64,000 bases of DNA. Source: Nitrospira sp. (lineage in GTDB: Bacteria > Nitrospirota > Nitrospiria > Nitrospirales > Nitrospiraceae). The notes under the pieces are model-generated. The model was not told the DNA's origin. It did no database searches and worked only from the letters and a program-made list of their open reading frames with translations. The position numbers and the translations under genes were made by a program. Location of the stretch: the NCBI GenBank assembly GCA_030123605.1, contig CP126123.1, forward strand, positions 3,811,237 through 3,875,236. Direction: 5' to 3'. Below are positions 1-9,319 of the stretch, in pieces; position 1 is the stretch's first letter; each line of letters starts with the position of its first letter.

Positions 1-1
1 G

Positions 2-880
2 TTGAGCGCCAAGGCGAAGGTGGCCCAATCGGAAGCGCGCCTCGTGCAGGCCAAACAGAACCTGGCCAGGGTCAAGCCGTTGCTGGCGGAGCAGGCCGTG
101 AGCACCAAGGATGTGGATGATGCCGTCGCCGAAGAGCTGGCGGCGACGGCCGCACTGGAAGGCGCCAAGGCGGAACTCGTCAAGGCCAAATTCGATCTGG
201 ACAATACCCTCATCGTGGCTCCGATCGACGGCATGATCGAGCGGACTCGAATCTATGAAGGACGGTTGGTGTCGGCGCAAACCGATCTGCTGACGTTGAT
301 CCATCAAGTTGATCCGATGTATGTGATCGTCAGTGCGCCGGAAAGTTTCCTGCTGAAACGGCGACGGGACAGCGATGCCAAGAGGATTCAGCACCCCGGC
401 GTCTACCACTTGCGCGGCGTGCTGACCTTTGTGGATGGAACCACGTACGGGCAGGAAGGGGTGTTGGATCTGCTCGATGTCGGACTGAAGACCGACACAG
501 GATCGCGGCAAGCCAGGGTCGTGTTCCCTAATCCGGATCGGGTGCTGTTGCCGGGCCAGTTCGTGCGGGTACGATTTAAGGGCACGCTCAAGACGGGGGC
601 GATCCTGGTGCCGCAACGCGCCGTCCAGCAAGGCGCCAAGGGTTCCATCGTGTTCGTCGTCGGGAATGAGGACAAGGTCGAGATGCGGGAGATCCGGGCG
701 GCGAACTGGCAAGGCAACCAATGGATCGTCGAGGAGGGATTACAGGTCGGCGACCGCGTCATCGTAGAGGGTCTGCATAAGATCGCGCCGGGAGCACAGG
801 TAAAGCCGGTTCCGGTCCGTGAACCGGGCGCGTCGCCCGCCTCGGATCCTGCCCAACCGCAACCGGAGCGTGCCTCGTGA
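2..880 (+). CDS. RND efflux periplasmic adaptor (HlyD/AcrA family), 5' partial
   Basis: Periplasmic membrane-fusion subunit of a tripartite RND pump, linking the inner-membrane transporter to the outer-membrane factor. The visible 292 residues begin inside the alpha-helical hairpin (heptad-rich, residues 1-65), continue through the lipoyl half ending 'VAPIDGMIERT', then the beta-barrel and the membrane-proximal domain. The N-terminal signal and first lipoyl half, about 80-100 residues in family members, lie left of the window, so the TTG at position 2 is probably not the real start. The stop overlaps the GTG start of the pump gene (GTGA), so translation is likely coupled. The substrate cannot be told from sequence. 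Confidence 0.9.
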   Translation: MSAKAKVAQSEARLVQAKQNLARVKPLLAEQAVSTKDVDDAVAEELAATAALEGAKAELVKAKFDLDNTLIVAPIDGMIERTRIYEGRLVSAQTDLLTLIHQVDPMYVIVSAPESFLLKRRRDSDAKRIQHPGVYHLRGVLTFVDGTTYGQEGVLDLLDVGLKTDTGSRQARVVFPNPDRVLLPGQFVRVRFKGTLKTGAILVPQRAVQQGAKGSIVFVVGNEDKVEMREIRAANWQGNQWIVEEGLQVGDRVIVEGLHKIAPGAQVKPVPVREPGASPASDPAQPQPERAS

Positions 881-3800
881 TCTCACACTTTTTTATCGAT
901 CGTCCGATTTTCGCGTCGGTCCTCTCGATCATCATTATCGTGATCGGTCTGGTCGCCCTGCGGGCGTTGCCGGTCGCCCAATTTCCTGAAATCACTCCGC
1001 CGGTGGTCCAGGTCGAGGCCGACTATCCCGGCGCCAATGCGGAGACCGTGGCCGATTCGGTGGCGCGACCCATCGAGGTCCAGTTGCCTGGAATCGACAA
1101 TCTGCTCTACTACGATTCCACCAGTACCAACGACGGGCACATGTCGATCAAGTTGACCTTCGAGATCGGAACCGACGTCGACATCGCGCAGGTGCAGACG
1201 CAAAACCGGGTGAAGCTGGCGGAACCGCAGCTGCCGCCTGAAGTCGTGCGTCAAGGCATCAGCATCAATAAAGTCTCGCCGGACCTCCTTGCGGTGGTGG
1301 CCTTGAGTTCCACCGACCCCACGCACGATACGGTGTACCTGTCCAACTATGCGATTCTCCGCGTCGTCGACAATGTGAAACGGTTGCACGGCGTGGGTAA
1401 TGCGATGGTGTTCGGCTCGCAGAACTATTCGATGCGGTTGATCCTGGATCCGATCAGAATGGCCCAACTCAGCCTGACACCGACGGATATCGCGAACGTC
1501 GTCCGCGAACAGAATCGGGATTTCCCGGCCGGGACGATCGGCCGAGAGCCGGCGTTGAAAGGCACCGAACTGACGATCCCCGTCATCACGCAGGGCCGCC
1601 TGACGGAGGTGAAGGATTTCGAGGAGATGATCGTCCGTGCCATGCCCAACGGATCGATGATCCGGTTGAAGGACGTGGCGAGGGTCGAACTCGGCGCCCA
1701 ATCCTATACGCTCGAGGGACGCTGGAACGGCAAGCCCAATGTCTTTTTGCTGACCTTTCTCTCGCCGGGGGCTAATGCGCTGGACACCGTCAAACGGGTC
1801 CGTGCCGAATTGGCGCAGGTTTCCAAGAGTTTCCCTCCCGGAGTGTCCTATGACATTCCCTACGACACGACGCGGTTCATCGAAGTCTCCATCAAAGAAG
1901 TTATCAAGACCCTGGCTGAGGCCATGGTCCTGGTCATTCTCGTCGTGTATCTCTTCCTACAGAGCTGGCGCGCGACGTTGATTCCCGGCGTGGCGGTGCC
2001 GGTCTCCCTGGTCGGGACCTTTGCCGGCATGCAGGCGTTGGGATTCTCGATCAATACCTTGACGCTGTTCGGCATGGTGTTGGCGATCGGCATCGTGGTG
2101 GACGACGCCATCGTCGTCGTGGAGAACTGCGAGCGCCATATGACGCAGGGGAAGCTCTCTCCCAAACAGGCGGCCAAGCGGGCGATGGAAGAGGTGACAG
2201 GGCCGGTCATCGCGATCGTGCTGGTGTTGTGCGCGGTGTTCGTGCCGGTCGGGTTCCTGGGTGGCATTACCGGCGAGTTGTACAAGCAGTTCGCCATCAC
2301 GATTTCGATCGCCGTCATTATTTCAGGGTTTGTCGCCTTGACCTTGAGTCCCGCGCTCTGCGCGCTGGTGTTGAAGCCGGGCGAAGAACGTCACCACGGA
2401 TTCTTCGGCTTCTTCAATCGGACCTTCTCCTGGATGCAGCACCGGTATACGTCGACCGTCGGCACGGCGATGAAGCGGCGTGTCTTGTCGATGGCGGTGT
2501 TTGGAGTACTGCTGGCCGGAGTGTTCATGCTCTTCAAGGTGATTCCCGGCAGTTTCTTGCCGGAGGAGGATCAAGGCTATTTCATTACGATCGTCCAATT
2601 GCCGGACGGCGCCTCGAAACAACGAACGGACGCGGTGTTGAGCAAGATCGAGAGTTACTTCCTGGCGAGCTCGATGATCCATTCGACGGACGCTCTGTCA
2701 GGGCAGAATTTCGTCTTCAACACGCGGGGGGCGAATGCCGCTACGATGTTCCTGCCGTTGAGGCATTGGGATGAACGCACGGCACCGCAACATCATGTGA
2801 AATCCATCATCGGTGCGGCCTACGGCGAATTCGCCAAAATCCCGGAGGCTCTCATCCTTGCCTTCAACGCGCCGTCTATTCGAGGGCTCGGCGCCACGGG
2901 CGGGTTTTCCGTGCAGCTCCAGGATCCGAGCAGCGGGGATTTCAATACCTTCTCGGCCGTCGCCCAGGAGTTCGTCGCCAAGGCGCGGCAGAATCCGGCG
3001 ATCGGGGCCATCGGGACGAGTTTCCGCGTCAGCGCGCCGAGGATTTTTGCCAAGGTAAATCGGGAGCGCGCCAAAGCGTTGGGAGTTCCGATTTCGGAAG
3101 TGTTCGACACCCTGCAGGCCTATTTCGGAAATCTGTACATCAATGATTTTGTGAAATACGGCCGTGTGTTCCGCGTGCAGACGGAGGCCGAGGCGCAGTA
3201 TCGGTCGACCCCGGAGGATATTTCAAAAATTTACGTGCGGGCCATCGGTCCGCAAGGTACCACGATGATCCCATTGGATACCGTGGTGAGTACGGAGTTC
3301 ACCAGCGGTCCTGATCCGGTCACGCATTTCAATGGATACAACACCGCGCTGGTCCTCGGTGCGGCGGCGCCGGGATTCAGCTCCGGGCAGGTGCTGGATG
3401 CGCTGGAGCAGGTGGCGAAAGAAGTGCTCGTGCCGCAAGGATATGGAATCGATTGGAGTGGGATCTCATACCAGGAACGGATGGTCGGGAGTCAGTCGCT
3501 CTATGCCTTCGCCTTTGGGCTGTTGATGGTGTTCTTGGTACTTGCCGCCCAATACGAGAGTTGGGTGGTTCCGTTTGCCGTGATTTTGGCCGTGCCGATT
3601 GGACTGTTCGGCGCGCTGAGCGCCGTATGGCTCAAAGGCATGAGCAACGACATCTATTTTCAAATCGGGCTGGTCACCCTGATCGGACTGTCGGCGAAAA
3701 ATGCCATCTTGATCGTGGAGTTTGCGAACAAGCGCTATGAGGAAGGGCATTCGGTGTTGGAATCGGCGATCGAGGCCGCGACCCTTCGATTTCGTCCGAT

Positions 3801-4059
3801 CGTCATGACCTCGATGGCGTTCATCCTCGGCGTCGTCCCGTTGGTGATTGCCACGGGAGCCGGCGCCGCCAGCCGAAATTCCATCGGCACTGGAGTATTC
3901 GGGGGGATGTTGGCCGCCACATTCCTGGCCATCTTTTTCGTGCCGTTGTTCTTTGTGTTGATCCGTTCGTTAAGTACTCGTGTGGAGAGGCAGACGCCCC
4001 ATCCTGCGTCTGATGTGTCGCTTGAACCTCAGAAGGAGCAAGATTATCAACATGCGTAA
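877..4059 (+). CDS. RND efflux transporter, inner-membrane pump (AcrB/MexB family)
   Basis: Proton-driven multidrug exporter of the hydrophobe/amphiphile RND family, 1060 aa, close to the roughly 1040 aa family norm. The N-terminus (SHFFIDRPIFASVLS) is the classic first transmembrane segment. The proton-relay residues are present: Asp409-Asp410 in TM4 (GIVVDDAIVVVEN) and Lys941 in TM10 (GLSAKNAILIVEF). Two large periplasmic loops follow TM1 and TM7. The start is a GTG overlapping the adaptor stop. The last 8 bases overlap the start of the outer-membrane factor gene, giving a three-gene operon. The family is certain; the transported compound is unknown. Confidence 0.96.
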   Translation: MISHFFIDRPIFASVLSIIIIVIGLVALRALPVAQFPEITPPVVQVEADYPGANAETVADSVARPIEVQLPGIDNLLYYDSTSTNDGHMSIKLTFEIGTDVDIAQVQTQNRVKLAEPQLPPEVVRQGISINKVSPDLLAVVALSSTDPTHDTVYLSNYAILRVVDNVKRLHGVGNAMVFGSQNYSMRLILDPIRMAQLSLTPTDIANVVREQNRDFPAGTIGREPALKGTELTIPVITQGRLTEVKDFEEMIVRAMPNGSMIRLKDVARVELGAQSYTLEGRWNGKPNVFLLTFLSPGANALDTVKRVRAELAQVSKSFPPGVSYDIPYDTTRFIEVSIKEVIKTLAEAMVLVILVVYLFLQSWRATLIPGVAVPVSLVGTFAGMQALGFSINTLTLFGMVLAIGIVVDDAIVVVENCERHMTQGKLSPKQAAKRAMEEVTGPVIAIVLVLCAVFVPVGFLGGITGELYKQFAITISIAVIISGFVALTLSPALCALVLKPGEERHHGFFGFFNRTFSWMQHRYTSTVGTAMKRRVLSMAVFGVLLAGVFMLFKVIPGSFLPEEDQGYFITIVQLPDGASKQRTDAVLSKIESYFLASSMIHSTDALSGQNFVFNTRGANAATMFLPLRHWDERTAPQHHVKSIIGAAYGEFAKIPEALILAFNAPSIRGLGATGGFSVQLQDPSSGDFNTFSAVAQEFVAKARQNPAIGAIGTSFRVSAPRIFAKVNRERAKALGVPISEVFDTLQAYFGNLYINDFVKYGRVFRVQTEAEAQYRSTPEDISKIYVRAIGPQGTTMIPLDTVVSTEFTSGPDPVTHFNGYNTALVLGAAAPGFSSGQVLDALEQVAKEVLVPQGYGIDWSGISYQERMVGSQSLYAFAFGLLMVFLVLAAQYESWVVPFAVILAVPIGLFGALSAVWLKGMSNDIYFQIGLVTLIGLSAKNAILIVEFANKRYEEGHSVLESAIEAATLRFRPIVMTSMAFILGVVPLVIATGAGAASRNSIGTGVFGGMLAATFLAIFFVPLFFVLIRSLSTRVERQTPHPASDVSLEPQKEQDYQHA

Positions 4060-5488
4060 ACTGGTCTTCGTACTTTCGTCGACCCTCCTAGCGGCTTGTG
4101 CCGTCGGGCCGGACTTTACCAAGCCTGATGCCACCACCCCGAACGGCTTTCGCATGGCCGAGCCCGGTGCGGATTCCGTGTCGATCGCCAACACGCCCTG
4201 GTGGGAATTGCTGAAGGATCATGAACTTCAGAAACTGATCCGGACGGCGTTGGAAGAGAACAAGGACCTGAAGCGTGCGGTAGCAGCGGTCGAAGAATTT
4301 CAGGCCAGGTTGTTCGTGGCGAGAATGGACTTCGCTCCGCAGATGAGCACCACGGGTAATCTTCCGGCGTTTGGTCGGAAGGCTGAGTTCTTGTTTCCGG
4401 GATTCCCGAATCCGTTCAATTATTATCTGCAGGGAAATCTTTCGTGGGAAATAGATATTTGGGGCCGCATCCGACGATCCAATGAGGCAGCGCGCGGCGA
4501 TCTCCTGTCGCGAGAGGAAAATCGGCGCGCAATCGTGCTGCAACTCGTGAGCGGGGTGGCGGAGGCCTACTTTGATCTGCTCCAATTCGATATGCAACTC
4601 GACATCTCGCATCGCACGCTTAAGTCGTGGGAAGAATCCGTCAGGATCGCACAGGCGCGATTGCGGCAGGGGATGATTTCGAAGCTTGATGCCGACCAGT
4701 TTGAGGCGGAGCGCGCCAATGCTGCGGCCAGAGCAGCGGAATTCGAACGGCAAAAAGTACAGAAGGAAAATCAATTGAGCGTGTTGTTGGGGCGAAATCC
4801 CAGCCAGATTGCTCGAGGCCGTTCTCTGACGGAACAGATCATGCCTCCTGATGTTCCTCCCGGGCTTCCTTCCGAATTGCTCCAACGACGGCCAGACATT
4901 CTGCAGGCGGAGCAAGACCTGGCCGCAGCGACTGCCCGCATCGGGATGGCGAAGGCCGATCGGTTTCCGAAGCTCAGCATCACCGGCATCTTGGGCGTGG
5001 CGAGTCCGCATTTAACGCAACTTGTGGCCAATGAAACCTCATTCGGCGTGGTCGGGCCAAGTCTGACCGGTCCTCTTTTGAATGCGCAAATTTTGGGATT
5101 CCAGCAACGGGCAACCGAGGCACAAGCGCGACAGGCCGTGGCACAGTACGAACAATCCGTGTTGGTTGCATTCAAGGAAGTCGAGGATTCGCTGGTGGCG
5201 GTTCGGACGGTTCGAGAGCAGCGCACGGCGCAATTGCAACAGGTCGAGGCCTTGCGATCGGCGCTTAACCTGGCCAACCTTCGTTACAAGGGTGGGTTGG
5301 CAAACTATCTGGATGTGTTGATTGCCCAGCGTAACCTGTTCGATGCGGAACTGGCTCTGATGGGAACGCATCGCCTCCACCTGGTGTCCATCGTACAACT
5401 GTACAAGGCGCTAGGCGGTGGATGGAATCCGGAGGGACAATTACCGGTTCAACCGTTGCCGCCCGTCTCCGACATCGGGAAAAGTTAA
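4052..5488 (+). CDS. RND efflux outer-membrane factor lipoprotein (NodT/OprM family)
   Basis: Outer-membrane channel of the RND system, 478 aa. I chose the ATG at 4052 because it gives a lipoprotein signal (MRKLVFVLSSTLLAAC, lipid-acceptor Cys16) followed by the family hallmark AVGPDF. AAGGAG lies about 12 bases upstream. An upstream in-frame start at 3980 would bury the signal peptide. Two OEP repeats are visible, each with a long coiled-coil hairpin. The second contains LPSELLQRRPDILQAEQ, a conserved NodT-type motif, and a late 'RYKGGLANYLDVL' strand. It overlaps the pump gene by 8 bases. No clear terminator hairpin follows. Confidence 0.93.
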   Translation: MRKLVFVLSSTLLAACAVGPDFTKPDATTPNGFRMAEPGADSVSIANTPWWELLKDHELQKLIRTALEENKDLKRAVAAVEEFQARLFVARMDFAPQMSTTGNLPAFGRKAEFLFPGFPNPFNYYLQGNLSWEIDIWGRIRRSNEAARGDLLSREENRRAIVLQLVSGVAEAYFDLLQFDMQLDISHRTLKSWEESVRIAQARLRQGMISKLDADQFEAERANAAARAAEFERQKVQKENQLSVLLGRNPSQIARGRSLTEQIMPPDVPPGLPSELLQRRPDILQAEQDLAAATARIGMAKADRFPKLSITGILGVASPHLTQLVANETSFGVVGPSLTGPLLNAQILGFQQRATEAQARQAVAQYEQSVLVAFKEVEDSLVAVRTVREQRTAQLQQVEALRSALNLANLRYKGGLANYLDVLIAQRNLFDAELALMGTHRLHLVSIVQLYKALGGGWNPEGQLPVQPLPPVSDIGKS

Positions 5489-5529
5489 GACCTATCCAGG
5501 ACGGTCCGACACATCGCTGGTGTCCCTTC

Positions 5530-5715
5530 CTATAGCTCCAGCCTTTTCTTTTGCGCCGTGTTGTCAGGCCGAGAAACGTTGCGGGCTGATTTCCGGCTGC
5601 GCAACCATCGATTCGCGCGCCGATACAATGCGTCTACCAGGTTATCGACGGCGAGGACTACAGCGCCGATTATAAATAGCCCCAAGACGAGGGCCAGCTC
5701 TACATCGATGGACAT
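5530..5715 (-). CDS. Small single-pass membrane protein, hypothetical
   Basis: A 61-aa protein with one N-terminal hydrophobic helix (residues about 7-24) followed by a strongly basic, Arg/Lys-rich tail. A good ribosome site (GAGAAGG, 7 bases before the ATG) supports it as a real gene. It runs convergently towards the RND operon. I do not recognise a family. The inside-positive tail suggests the C-terminus faces the cytoplasm. Confidence 0.5.
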   Translation of the reverse strand: MSIDVELALVLGLFIIGAVVLAVDNLVDALYRRANRWLRSRKSARNVSRPDNTAQKKRLEL

Positions 5716-5865
5716 GCTGTTACCTTCTCAAGTCGGACGTGTGAGTCGGGAAGACATCTACCCATCATTCGCAGACTTGTTGCACCGGGCGACGTTATGG
5801 ATCAGGAATCGTTCTGCAGAGGTTGTTCGTCCGTCCTGGTCCGTGCCTTTGTCGGATTCCTCCCA

Positions 5866-6111
5866 TCATGCGGCCAGGCGAGTCATCGCCTCTGCCCCTA
5901 TGGGGACCTTCTCATCATTGCCGACGAGGGTTCCTGGGGTAGTGGAACGCAGTTTGACTCCCTGTGTTTGGCGATTGTGTTGCAGTACGCTATCGAATAC
6001 ATTTCCGCAGTTCATGCATCGCCAGGCTTGTTGCCACATCGGGCCGGATGAATCCTCCATGTCGAGCATGTAATCTTCGACCATGCATCCGTTACAGCGA
6101 GAACAACTCAT
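5866..6111 (-). CDS. Small zinc-ribbon protein, hypothetical
   Basis: An 81-aa protein starting MSCSRCNG. Two CxxC pairs (CSRC near residue 3 and CMNC near residue 33) about 30 residues apart form a zinc-ribbon pattern, with a conserved-looking WRCMNCG turn. The ATG at 6111 is chosen because GGAGG sits 6 bases upstream; a longer form with MMEAT in front lacks such a site. Free-standing ribbons of this kind usually bind zinc and often DNA or protein, but no function can be assigned. Confidence 0.6.
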   Translation of the reverse strand: MSCSRCNGCMVEDYMLDMEDSSGPMWQQAWRCMNCGNVFDSVLQHNRQTQGVKLRSTTPGTLVGNDEKVPIGAEAMTRLAA

Positions 6112-6126
6112 AGTGGCCTCCATCAT

Positions 6127-6558
6127 TGTTCAGTGCCTATGGATAAGCCTAGAGTCTGAGGGGTTTTTTCGGTAGCCCTGAACGCAGTACCTCCTTGGCG
6201 GTAGCTCTGTGAGGAGATTCGGCAAAGCAAACATACCGACCCTATTCCGCCGCCATGATGATCAATGTTGATTGTGAATCGTGAAATTCCAATTCCAGAG
6301 GGAGGTATTGATTGACGAACTGTGCTGGCCAATGTGCTCGTCGGCATCCATCATCAGGCTTGCCACTCCGAACCGCCATCCTTAGACCCAGAGTACCATT
6401 GCGACATCCCTATGCGCCGGCGAGCGAGTCCACCGCATTCTCTGTTGAGGAGAGTTCCACTTCGTTCTCTGAATAGGTGGTCTGTGAAGAAAGTACTTCC
6501 AGGGAGGGGCATGCCGGCTTGCGTTATCACGGGAGGAGAGCGGGAATTGGAGAAATGT
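6127..6558. other. Intergenic stretch without recognisable gene
   Basis: About 430 bases between the zinc-ribbon gene and the end of the DUF2235 gene. Short open frames occur on both strands but have no ribosome site, no recognisable domain and no codon bias. I see no tRNA, repeat or strong terminator. Confidence 0.5.
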
Positions 6559-7793
6559 TCATCCGAATCGCAGCGCAATGTTCAGTCCTTCGTTGTGCGG
6601 TCGGTAGTGGAGGTTGTGCAGTAGACGGGTATGAACAGAGTCGCCCAGCATCTCCGTGCCGGTTCCTGTTTGCATGACCGGGCGATAGAATCTTGAGTGA
6701 AACCATTTCCGAAATCCCCCGAAGCATTCGCTGAAAGAATCGTGAAGCGGGCCGAGAGCGTTAGGCTCGCGATGGATCCGGCTCGTTCCGACGGCCACCC
6801 TTCCTGGATGGATTGCTGTTGCAGCCAAGCCAATGCACAGTCCGCCGAGTCCCGGTTCTGATAGGTCCCGCCCACATCACCGTGCGCGCCTGTAAACCAA
6901 CGCTGTTCGATCTTCTGTCCCGATCGAGGAGGAGACGTCCACAGTGTGGCGTTGTAATCCGAACGGTGCTCGTCGATGGCGAGGGCGTGGTAGGCCCGTT
7001 TGACGATGGGGCTCAACTCGGTATCGTGGAAGTTATACCGATGTTCGTTCAGCCACTTGAGGGCATTCGTCGGAATTCCCAGCGGACCGACGGTGTCCCA
7101 GACCCCCAGAACAGTGACGGTGACGCGCTGCATCGCTCGTCGTCGAAAGGCGGTGGACGCAGAGGTATGGACATCGTTGTGAAAATTGCGGTACAGGCGA
7201 TAGGCCTCGTCGATCGAGTGATTGGAGGGATCGAGGACCATGTCGACCAAATACTGTGCAAGATCCGGCGGCGGTACGGTGCTGTTGCCGGGAGCGGCGG
7301 CGTTCCGCACTCTGCTGATGCTGTTCGGGTTGAATAGCGTCGCGGAGAGAAGCCCAACGGTGGAGAGCAGCCCTACCAGGGACCGGGCGACATAGGCGCC
7401 TCGACTGAATCCATAGACAAACAAGTCATCGCCCGGTTCATAGGCGGCGATGAGGTAGGCATATCCTTGGAGAATTGTCTGGTCCAATCCATATCCGAAT
7501 GCGCCATCGCGAAATCGGCGAAACCAAGGGGTCTCGCGTCCAGAGTCATACCATTTGTGTTGCAGGTGTCCATCGTGCGTGTGAGGTAGGATCGAATGGT
7601 ACAGTTTCAACACGTTCGTCGCCGGGAGCGAATCGGGTTGTGAAAGAGGGGGTGGGCAGCGATCGAAATCGTGCGATGGTTGGGGAGGCGTTCCAGGGGC
7701 GGGAGGCTTGTCCCACATTCCATCGAAGCACAAAATCAGCCGTTTGGGCACAGAAGTTCCTTTTCCGAGAGAGACCGGTTCCCGATCGGACAT
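6559..7793 (-). pseudogene. DUF2235 (Tle1-type phospholipase-like) alpha/beta hydrolase, frameshifted
   Basis: The N-terminal part reads KRLILCFDGMWDKP, then a nucleophile elbow YGFSRGAY (GxSxG form) and a conserved TVGPLGIP segment, the order seen in DUF2235 hydrolases, a family that includes T6SS phospholipase effectors such as Tle1. The continuous frame ends at 6582 in sequence unlike the family. The expected C-terminal motifs (PLHDSF, then VHTRLL and YRP) continue in another frame, open from 6828 to 6559. A single indel between about 6745 and 6828 therefore breaks the gene, unless it is an assembly error. The start MSDREPV at 7793 precedes the conserved core by about 18 residues. Two lipoprotein genes lie upstream on the same strand. 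Confidence 0.75.
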
Positions 7794-8161
7794 GTTTGCG
7801 TCATCCCCTTGTCTTGACCTGTGAAGGATCAGTTCGGGTAGAGACGTGACAGCATCGTTCTGGCCTAGGGGATAGCAATGTTAATGCCAGTATTCTTTTA
7901 CCAACATGTGATGACGGGGCTGTCGTTACGATGGACAGGTAGTGACCGAATGGATGGATGGCACGGTTCGCCGGCGTGCTTTTGTGCGAGAGCACTCTAG
8001 CAGGGCGAGGGGCTTGTATCGGAAGCGATACGCAGTCGTATTTAAAGGAATACGTAACCACCGACTCGGCGAGTTGGCGACGGCGGTTGATCCATCGAAA
8101 TTCGAGAACGGAGGACCCGTCGAGTGTTCGACACAGGCATCGAGCGGCGTAATCAGATATT
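7794..8161. other. Intergenic stretch without recognisable gene
   Basis: About 370 bases upstream of the DUF2235 gene and downstream of the lipoprotein pair. It is expected to hold the DUF2235 promoter, but I cannot point to convincing -35/-10 elements. No RNA gene or repeat was seen. Confidence 0.4.
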
Positions 8162-8725
8162 CTAGTGGCTGCGGTCTTTGAGAATGAGATCGCGGTCTTG
8201 TTCGATCTGAGAGGCCAATCGATCAAGTGCCTGGGCCGTGGCTTTTGCGATCGGTTCTTGATCGGAAGCAGTGACCCAGCGGACGGATGATCCCATGGCT
8301 TCTCCATCGGCCGCATAGGTTTTGAGGGGTGTTCGTCCTGAAGGTGACAGGTCAGATTCCAGATGAACTCGGTACAGGTAACGGTCAGGTGCGCGAAGGG
8401 TGAGCCATGCCTTCACCACTAACTGCATGTCGGTGCGTTCTGTTCCGATAGCCGTAAAGGTTCGACGCTGCGCGAAGTACTCGACCATCGTTTGCCGAAG
8501 GTCTTTCGCCGGCCATTCCAGGAGGGGAATGGCCGGCATGTGGTCAGCCCCTTCGATGGCAAGGAACAGCACGTCGAGTTGTACGCTGATGGGGAGGGGC
8601 GCCGCCGTTGTTTCTTCAGTCGGAGGCGCGACGTGAATCCTATGGACACACCCGGTTACGAGGAGGCTTGCGCCAAGCACTATCATCCACAGCCGCCTCC
8701 TCTGCATCATTGCTCGAAACGGCAT
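8162..8725 (-). CDS. Putative lipoprotein, hypothetical
   Basis: Up to 187 aa, with a lipoprotein signal ending LLVTGC, so probably anchored in a membrane facing the periplasm. The rest is a soluble domain of about 160 residues with no motif I recognise. The start is uncertain: Met codons at 8725, 8710, 8707 and 8686 all precede the lipobox. The one at 8686 has the best Shine-Dalgarno (AGGAGG) but loses the basic n-region; 8707 keeps it (MQRRRLW). The gene follows a second lipoprotein gene by 5 bases, so they form an operon pointing at the DUF2235 gene. Confidence 0.7.
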   Translation of the reverse strand: MPFRAMMQRRRLWMIVLGASLLVTGCVHRIHVAPPTEETTAAPLPISVQLDVLFLAIEGADHMPAIPLLEWPAKDLRQTMVEYFAQRRTFTAIGTERTDMQLVVKAWLTLRAPDRYLYRVHLESDLSPSGRTPLKTYAADGEAMGSSVRWVTASDQEPIAKATAQALDRLASQIEQDRDLILKDRSH

Positions 8726-8730
8726 GCGGC

Positions 8731-9222
8731 TTATCGCGATGGTGAGACTGGAGAGGGACTGAGGATCTCCAAGTCGCGAATGGCCCGCGCCGCTTGATCC
8801 CGATAGGCGCGTTCTGTCGGGCCGGTGTAGGTATCGATGACCCGCTGGTAGGTCGCACGAGCCTCTGGGTATTGTTTCTTGATCGACAGGTATTGTCCTA
8901 AAGCCAGCCAGTTTTGTGCGGCAGTTTCATTAGCGGTGCGGAGATCGGTCCATTCACGATCGACTTGGTTGGTGCCCGGTTGATTGACGCGTTGGGTGAT
9001 GATGGCACCCAACTGAGAGGAGAGGTGCTCGATGGCTTCGTTTTCCCGGACGGCCGCCGCCACGCGATCATGTCTCAAATGGTCATAGAAGGCTTCAACA
9101 TGGTTCTTGACCGTGTCGGCGCGGTTCTCGTGGATGTCGTGGGAGCAGTGCGTGAGCATGATGCAGGCAGAGAGCAACAGCAGCCTCTGCCACAGGGAAG
9201 CCGTTCGTAAACGGGTCGTCAT
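8731..9222 (-). CDS. Putative lipoprotein with TPR-like helices
   Basis: A 163-aa protein with a signal peptide ending LTHC (Cys26), probably a lipoprotein. The C-terminal half contains NWLALGQYLSIKKQYPEARATYQRVIDTY, which has the spacing of a tetratricopeptide repeat and suggests a protein-protein contact role. The ATG at 9222 is preceded by GAGGAGG. It is first in a two-gene operon with the 8162-8725 lipoprotein gene. No specific function is recognised. Confidence 0.75.
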   Translation of the reverse strand: MTTRLRTASLWQRLLLLSACIMLTHCSHDIHENRADTVKNHVEAFYDHLRHDRVAAAVRENEAIEHLSSQLGAIITQRVNQPGTNQVDREWTDLRTANETAAQNWLALGQYLSIKKQYPEARATYQRVIDTYTGPTERAYRDQAARAIRDLEILSPSPVSPSR

Positions 9223-9319
9223 CGTCGCCTCCTCAATGGATCGACATCCTTACCGCGACTTTGCCTGTCGTCAGTCATCCTACCCCAGGCCGGGCTGAAA
9301 AGGCGAGTCTGAGGTCGCG

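Noticed and set aside
883..1701. Long minus-strand open frames opposite the RND pump gene
   Set aside because: They lie fully inside the certain pump gene, have no ribosome site, and their His/Arg/Asp-rich composition is the usual antisense shadow of GC-rich coding.
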